DNA of 64,000 nt from Anomaloglossus baeobatrachus (Eukaryota; Chordata; Amphibia; Anura; Aromobatidae). Made by a program: the position numbers and the translations under genes. Numbering within the stretch: the first letter of the stretch is position 1; every line of letters starts with the position of its first letter. Of this stretch, positions 58,470 through 64,000 are shown in pieces. Where the stretch lies: the NCBI RefSeq assembly GCF_048569485.1, contig NC_134354.1, forward strand, positions 686,304,637 through 686,368,636, in the 5' to 3' direction. The notes under the pieces are model-generated. The model was not told the DNA's origin, ran no database searches, and saw nothing but the letters and a program-made list of their open reading frames with translations.

Positions 58470-60015
58470 AATACATAAAGCCATATGCAATTCCATTCCT
58501 ATTCACATATTTTACATTCTAATATTTTATCTTGATTTAATCAAAGTTCATTGATCCATTCAGTATTATGACACACTGAGCAATCAAGATTGTATTATTA
58601 TCCACTGAGATAGACTTTCCCATTGCTTTACTGTGAACTATGGCAGTGAATGAATTTCCTCCTGTAGGTGCCAGCCTGCTCCTTACTCCCCCTGCCATCT
58701 TATCATTTTTTTCTTGATAACTGAGACATTTTGGACATTGGGTATTTATGTAGATGTGTGCACATGTGATCTTACATCATCAATTACTATGTAACACATT
58801 TTTACTATTTGTACCATTATTATTACCTTTTTCTATATCTAATCTAATTATACAGTGTAATTATTGTCCTCACTTACCCCTCATAATAGCCTAAGTTCTG
58901 ACAACCATCCACCCCTCCATTTACATTCACCCCCCATTTGTACACCTTCCTGTGCTGCAGCAATTCCAGCAGAAGATAACAAAGTCCAAGCAGTGAAAAC
59001 TTCCAAGTGTCCAGACTGAAACGTGTGAAGAGTAGATTTGCAGATGGTGAGGACTGAACACGACCATAGGTTTCCATGTGGTTAATAAGTTATTAAAACA
59101 ACATATGTTTCCCTTCCATGTATTACTGTAATATTTACTTGGCTGATTGTGGAGAGAGGAGGATCCCAACCCCGGGTGATCTCAGTAATCAACATAAAAC
59201 ACTGGGATTTCTAGGTCTGCAGAAAGTTCTGATGCTCTGCAACATGAATTGTTGACTTTTCTTCACTGTGCTCCTCCACTTAAGCCCAAAAATGTTTGGC
59301 TTGGGGATCTGCCATGGCCTATAAATCATAAGGACGCATTAGGAAGTGCATAAAACTATATTTTGAGATAATGACATAGAGGATCACAATAAATACAGCG
59401 GTCATTCTGGAGGAGCTGCCAGTTCTAGATATAGGATCGTAATTCACACACTGGCTGTTTGCCTTTTAATTATATGAAATAGCAGAGTTTAACATTAAAC
59501 TGCAGGAATAGAGAAACATGGTCTGTGGCTAAACCCCAGAGGCTGTAAATATAAAATCTATAGTCAGACAACCTCCCATAACTCTGAGTGCACGTTTACA
59601 AGATCTACATAAAGCAGAGGTCTCATAAGATAGCCCATATCCCTGTCTGCACTTCTCAAGACGTGTATGAAGGGTGCACATTTCACCTTGATGTATTGAG
59701 GCATTGCTTTGATTTTGCCATATTAAATACGGTCCCATATACAAAGCAGGGGCTAATGGGATGAGGCACTTACAGCTGCAACTTTGTTTAAAGTAGAACA
59801 CTTCACTTACTCTTGAGAACTCAGTCATTTCGTTTTATAACTGCAGCCTGACATAAGAGACATTTTTTCCTCTTATCTGTACATGTGATGTATTTATACA
59901 TATAACCTATAAAGTGTAGCTTCTATTATTAAAAGTTATGATCAAGGACTCCTCAAGAGGAAGAAAGCCAAGAAAGTCGCAGATAAGTATTAATATTATA
60001 TACAAAATTGTTTAA
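58470..60015. other. Hox-proximal flank, no gene recognised
   Basis: Moderately AT-rich, without any transposon ends that I can see. No homeobox remnant (no WFQNRR-coding stretch) in either strand. Confidence 0.5.
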
Positions 60016-60017
60016 AA

Positions 60018-60348
60018 GAACTGAAGTCCTCAATGGTTGATACCTTTTAATGGCTAAGTGAAAAGATGGTAATAATAGCAAGCTTTCGAGACTACTCAGG
60101 TCTCTTCTTCAGGATCAATAATATTATTATAGTATACAGGTAAAATATATCTTTAACTTGTTTTTCTTTTTTTTTTTAACTGCACTATTCTATGTCCTGT
60201 TGTGTATAAATATGTGACTCTTCAGATTTTGTGTTATACCATGCCTGATGAAGAGACCTGAGTAGTCTGGAAAGCTTGCTATTATTACCATCTTTTTAGT
60301 TAGCCATTAAAAGGTATCAACTACTGAGGACTCTCAGTTCTTTTAACC
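60018..60348. mobile_element. Inverted-repeat retroelement fragment, possibly Penelope-like
   Basis: About 100 bp at the left (60018-60118) is repeated inverted at the right (60239-60345): blocks 'ggttgataccttttaatggc', 'gatggtaataatagcaagct' and 'tactcaggtctctt' with their complements. Each arm carries the CTGANGA...GAAA arrangement of a hammerhead core. Penelope-like elements with inverted terminal copies and hammerheads are known; the assignment here is inference. Confidence 0.45.
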
Positions 60349-60349
60349 A

Positions 60350-62050
60350 AACTTTTTTTATAGTATTATATACATAAATATCTAGTGCTGGTAGAAAAAC
60401 ATAGAGGATACACGTTGGGAGACCTGCATAGGTCAGGGAGGTTTAGAGGTCAGCCTGCAAGCCTAAAATAAAGTTAATGGCACAGAAAATGTGTCCTTTG
60501 CGTGAACTCTGCTTGCTGCAGTTTACCCCAGAACTTCAATAAAATACCTTTTCACACTCTCAACATGAAGGCATCAGGAGACTTGAGAAAGAAAGCTCAG
60601 AGGAGACTTGGGATGGAGGCAGTCATTTTTTCGCATTCTTTTCAGTAGCCCCTGTTTAATGCATTCATAACAACAATTGCAACCTAAGAATCGTGTAAGT
60701 GTCATTGCCATGACTGTGGATCTGTGCAGCTGAAATCCAGATAAAAATCACACACAATGAAGGGGATAAAATAAGATTCTTCAATTCTGTATCATCCAAT
60801 CTTAATCATTTCTGGGCAATCAATATTTAAAAAAAAAGAGAATCTTAATGTTTCTACCTAGACCTGACGTTATTTTATTTCTTAATTCAATATATGCAGC
60901 CTATAGTGGGGACTTGATTAATGTACCCGCTGCTTTCTGGGCAGACACACAGAGTACAAAAGTCCCCATCTTATTCAAGCCTGCGACATTCAATTTTAAT
61001 TCATCAAATTTTGAAGCAGTTTACAAAAGAGACAGTTAGAGAAAGAAGGGGACCCAGAAAGGGTTAGCTGCCATCCAGACACACTCAGGGAAAGCTGCCC
61101 ACACTGACTAAACCAATAATAGACTTTACAATATTATTTTCCAACTAAACTGCTCTTGGTATTTTACACAAGAAAACAATGACCTATTTAATCGTTTTAT
61201 TTAATCTATATATTCCTTCTTTTATACTAAAAGTCTGATGCCATTATCTCTGCTTTTTATGTTATACCCATGCAGCAGAAATAGAGAATCATATTTAACA
61301 GGGGATATGTCTATTTGTCGGATCCTAAAATTAATAATATAAGAAAACATTATATAGAAATAATAACAAAAATATAATAAATAATAATATTTTATTTAAA
61401 TAATATTATATAAATAGAATGTCTCCGGTCAATAATGCAGATTTAAGGAAAGTGAAATGATACAGGATAATGACAATGGCTGCATGTTTTTGTTCTGTAT
61501 TAGTATACTAGCCCTCTACACAATGATTGGAGCCTGCTTTGTGTCATGATGCCTGAAAGGGAACGGGCCTACCTGAAATTTGACATTCTTCTGCTACAAA
61601 AGATAGGACAGAACACGCAAAATAGTTGAAATAGAAAACCTTTAGGCCCATGCACTGAGATCACAGAGGGGTCATTACTATTTACATTGAAGAGATGCCT
61701 TGCACAGTTCTACCAGGGATACAATAAACACTCTGGTTATGCAGCAAGCTGAGGGTATGTTGCTATGTGATATGTATCTAATGCAGGGGGAGGGAGAATT
61801 GACAGAATCACATAGTATCCAGCATTACATTATGGATATTGGTGTATAAATATACATTTATCTTTGCTATAAGCCCCATAGGGACACCACAACATAGATA
61901 CACTATGACCATAAACGAATATAGTAAGCCTTAGGCCACCATTGGATATTAAATTGGATACAGTACCCAGGATGGGAGGCATACAATCCCATCAATGCTG
62001 ACATAATGCTACAATGTTGCATACAGAGGTAAAATAAACAGTTACCAGGA
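60350..62050. other. Hox-proximal, transposon-free flank
   Basis: About 1.7 kb between the last repeat and the Hoxc4 3' end. The part from about 60840 to 61260 has balanced, non-repetitive sequence with several TAAT/ATTA cores ('gacttgattaatgt', 'caattttaattcatc') and is a candidate conserved non-coding element. No coding frame. Confidence 0.4.
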
Positions 62051-62703
62051 TAAACTAAACCACACTCACTGTTTTATTGAACAGACGGTCACATTACACT
62101 AGGACTGTTTACAGCAATTTTACATTGTTGTCTCGACCAACATAAAAAAATAAAAATAAAAAAAAAAATGAACATACAGTAACCACAACAAAGGGGATCT
62201 ATCATCTATCGACTCCCAAACTTTCTTGTCAATAGCTTCACATTATGGCATTTTCTATTTTATGTGCTGCGATCCTTAAATAAGCTCATCACATCATAAT
62301 GATAGTTTACACACACACAACAAAAAAAAAAGAACAAAAAAAAATCAGTTCCACCTCCAAGGTGATTGGCTTTGTTCTACCATTTTCAATACATAGGAAA
62401 AAGGGCAAAACTGTATCCCTGTATTATTTTATTTTAGGAAGTCACTTAAAACAAAATATCTCCCTTCAAAATAAATAAAGTGTCCAAAACAAACATAAAA
62501 CATAAAACAACACTGGACATAAAGCCTGATCCCATGCACTGTAACATGCATTTAAAGCCTTTTTGTAGTTCTAAAAGAGCTCTCAATTTTCCAACGCACA
62601 AGGAAAAAAAAACTACAAGAACCAAAATATATATATATATTATTAACAATAATAATATTATAATTAGCATTAGATTCTATAAATATTGAGTCATTTGTGG
62701 GGT
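62050..62703 (-). other. Hoxc4 3' untranslated region (predicted)
   Basis: From the stop codon to the candidate poly(A) site. AT-rich, with A and T runs and no inserted repeats. The boundary is inferred only from the AATAAA position. Confidence 0.5.
62073..62078 (-). terminator. Candidate Hoxc4 poly(A) signal
   Basis: AATAAA on the minus strand, 626 bases past the stop codon, followed by the GT-rich stretch 'cagtgagtgtggtttagttt'. An alternative AATAAA at 62428-62433 would give a shorter 3' UTR. Confidence 0.5.
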
Positions 62704-63967
62704 TTATAACCTTGTAATATCCTCTCGCTGATCCTGAGTTGAGCTTTGCGTTATATCCTCGTTGGGAGCAGAATTGGAGGCAATGATGTTATTGGAAGCG
62801 TTGGAGGAGGCGCTGGACCGGACTTTTGTGTTCGGTAACCTGTGGTCTTTTTTCCATTTCATTCTCCTGTTTTGAAACCAGATCTTGATCTGCCTTTCCG
62901 ATAGACACAAGGAGTGGGCGATCTCAATGCGCCTTCGCCTGGTCAGATATCTGTTATAATGAAATTCTTTCTCCAGTTCCAATACTTGCTGCCTGGTGTA
63001 AGCTGTTCTGGATCTCTTGGGTTCACCTCCAGTGTAATTAGGGTTCACTGAGAAAGAAAAAGGAGACAGTGAGAAAAGGAAGGAGAAAGGAAAGAATATA
63101 GAGGACAGTGGAGACACAGATTGGGAGATACAAGGAAACACCAGAGAGAAGCCATAAGAAGGGGCATCTACTAAATGCTTTAAAAAAAAACCTCCAGTCC
63201 TTTCTGTTCTATTATGGAGAGTTCCCTTAGCTCCAATGTGGCTGAATTATTTATGCACTCCTTACAAAGCTATATAGGAGTTTTCCCTCTCTCCCTCTCT
63301 CTCTGAAACACACACACTCCACATAGAGAGCAGAATGAAGCACATGGCTGCAGCAGCCCAGACAGGCTTGGCTATAAAATTTATGGTGGGTGTAATTACC
63401 CATTCGTAGTCGTAAATCCAGTTCAATTGTGCTAACCCGAAGACTCTTTGAGCTTTAAAAAAAAGGGAAAAAAAAGGAAGAGAGGTTAAGGGAGAAGAAA
63501 AGTTTCCTACCAGTACTGACGTGTATTTTCTTCATCCAGGGGTAGACTATGGGCTGTTTGGTGGACGTGCTGGTAGGGTGCTCAGGATTAGGCGGGTTGC
63601 AGGCTGGGGGTGCAGGGGATGGAGTGGTGGAGGTGGTGGTGGTGGTGGTGGACAGAGATGGGGTTGGATGCTCACAGAGCTGAGCTTTGCCTACAAGGTG
63701 GTGGTTGCTCTGAGGTTGCCCATGGCCCCTGGGCTGTGTGGCAGGGTTGCCTGGCCCCTGGATGCTGGCACAGCTGTACTGGCGCTCAGTGTAGGCTGTT
63801 CTTGGAGGGTACAGTTCCTGGTGGTGATGCTGGAATCCAGGGTCCCTGGACCGGCTATAATATTCCGGACTGTGATCTGGGATATAGTTATTTTGCGAAT
63901 ATTCCTCGCATGGAGGAAATTTCGGATCGATGTAGTTAGAGTCCATCAAATACGAACTCATGATCAT
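62704..63967 (-). CDS. hoxc4: Homeobox protein Hox-C4 (two coding exons)
   Basis: Sequence-specific transcription factor of the paralogue group 4 HOX proteins, which acts in the nucleus to set anterior-posterior identity. Exon 1 is 63511-63967 and exon 2 is 62704-63047; the intron 63048-63510 starts GTAGGAA and ends TTTCTCAG. Together they encode 266 aa, close to the 264 aa of human HOXC4. The N-terminus starts [19 protein letters not shown], the conserved group-4 activation region. Residues 142-145 are YPWM, the PBX-contact hexapeptide. The homeodomain is about residues 162-221, with helix-3 [11 protein letters not shown] (Trp209, Gln211, Asn212). The C-terminus ends EDITRL. The linker before YPWM carries a threonine run. 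The first ATG is chosen because MIM is conserved; a second ATG follows two codons later. Only 33 bp upstream are in the window, so promoter and 5' UTR are not seen. Confidence 0.97.
62842..63021 (-). other. Homeobox of hoxc4
   Basis: 180 bp encoding the 60-residue homeodomain, from [12 protein letters not shown] to WKKDH, wholly within exon 2. The N-terminal arm, Gln50 and Asn51 are as in group-4 Hox proteins. No internal stop or frameshift. Confidence 0.97.
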
Positions 63968-64000
63968 TAATTTCTGGAGTGGAAAATAATTTTTCTCGCT

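Noticed and set aside
57816-58506. Frames of 219-226 codons made of LSIYLSIY repeats
   Set aside because: Translation of GATA/GAAA microsatellites.
63521-63970. 149-codon plus-strand frame across Hoxc4 exon 1
   Set aside because: It is the antisense of a conserved Hox exon, with Trp/Gly runs from the (GGT)n tract and no domain.

Overview
The window looks like vertebrate, most likely anuran amphibian, DNA. Its only recognisable host gene is Hoxc4, on the minus strand at the right edge (exon 1 at 63511-63967, exon 2 at 62704-63047, 463-base intron). The protein starts [19 protein letters not shown], carries a YPWM motif and a homeodomain, and ends EDITRL, as vertebrate HOXC4 does. Transcription runs right to left, so nearly all of the window (1-62050) is the flank beyond the 3' end of the HoxC cluster. 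The anuran assignment is an inference from the repeats: T2/Kolobok-type MITEs with TTAA duplications, PIF/Harbinger-type MITEs with TTA/TAA duplications, Tc1 elements, V-SINEs, L2-like LINEs and Gypsy LTRs in one dense mixture. I saw no Hoxc3 or Hoxc1 remnant and no other host exon.

Layout. 1-30.8 kb is a mosaic of transposons, many nested: a truncated L2-like LINE (3.2-4.9 kb), three solo LTRs with target duplications (5.2, 14.9 and 25.4 kb), two Tc1-like elements (12.2 and 18.2 kb), a mariner-like element (25.0-27.2 kb), about fifteen MITEs, and long GATA arrays (29-30.5 kb). The Tc1 element at 18.2-21.2 kb contains a minisatellite of about thirty copies that grew from its own end and is interrupted by a V-SINE. 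30.87-38.70 kb is a young-looking Ty3/Gypsy retrotransposon on the minus strand with two nearly identical LTRs and open gag and pol frames. 38.7-58.5 kb returns to a MITE/Tc1/LINE/solo-LTR mosaic, including a chain of four palindromic elements at 55.05-55.90 kb whose 25-base linkers occur in both orientations. From about 58.5 kb to the gene the sequence is almost free of recognisable transposons, apart from one inverted-repeat element at 60.0-60.35 kb.

How the parts work together. The mobile elements are not a pathway, but they interact. MITEs have landed repeatedly at the same TTA inside one T2-type family. Three pairs of MITEs abut and share a single target duplication. The V-SINE and the L2-like LINEs share a 3' hairpin with compensatory base changes, which fits the SINE borrowing the LINE machinery. 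Three related LTR types share a short motif with the Gypsy primer-binding region. Several inverted-repeat elements carry a hammerhead-ribozyme-like core, but I could not find a convincing stem I for them.
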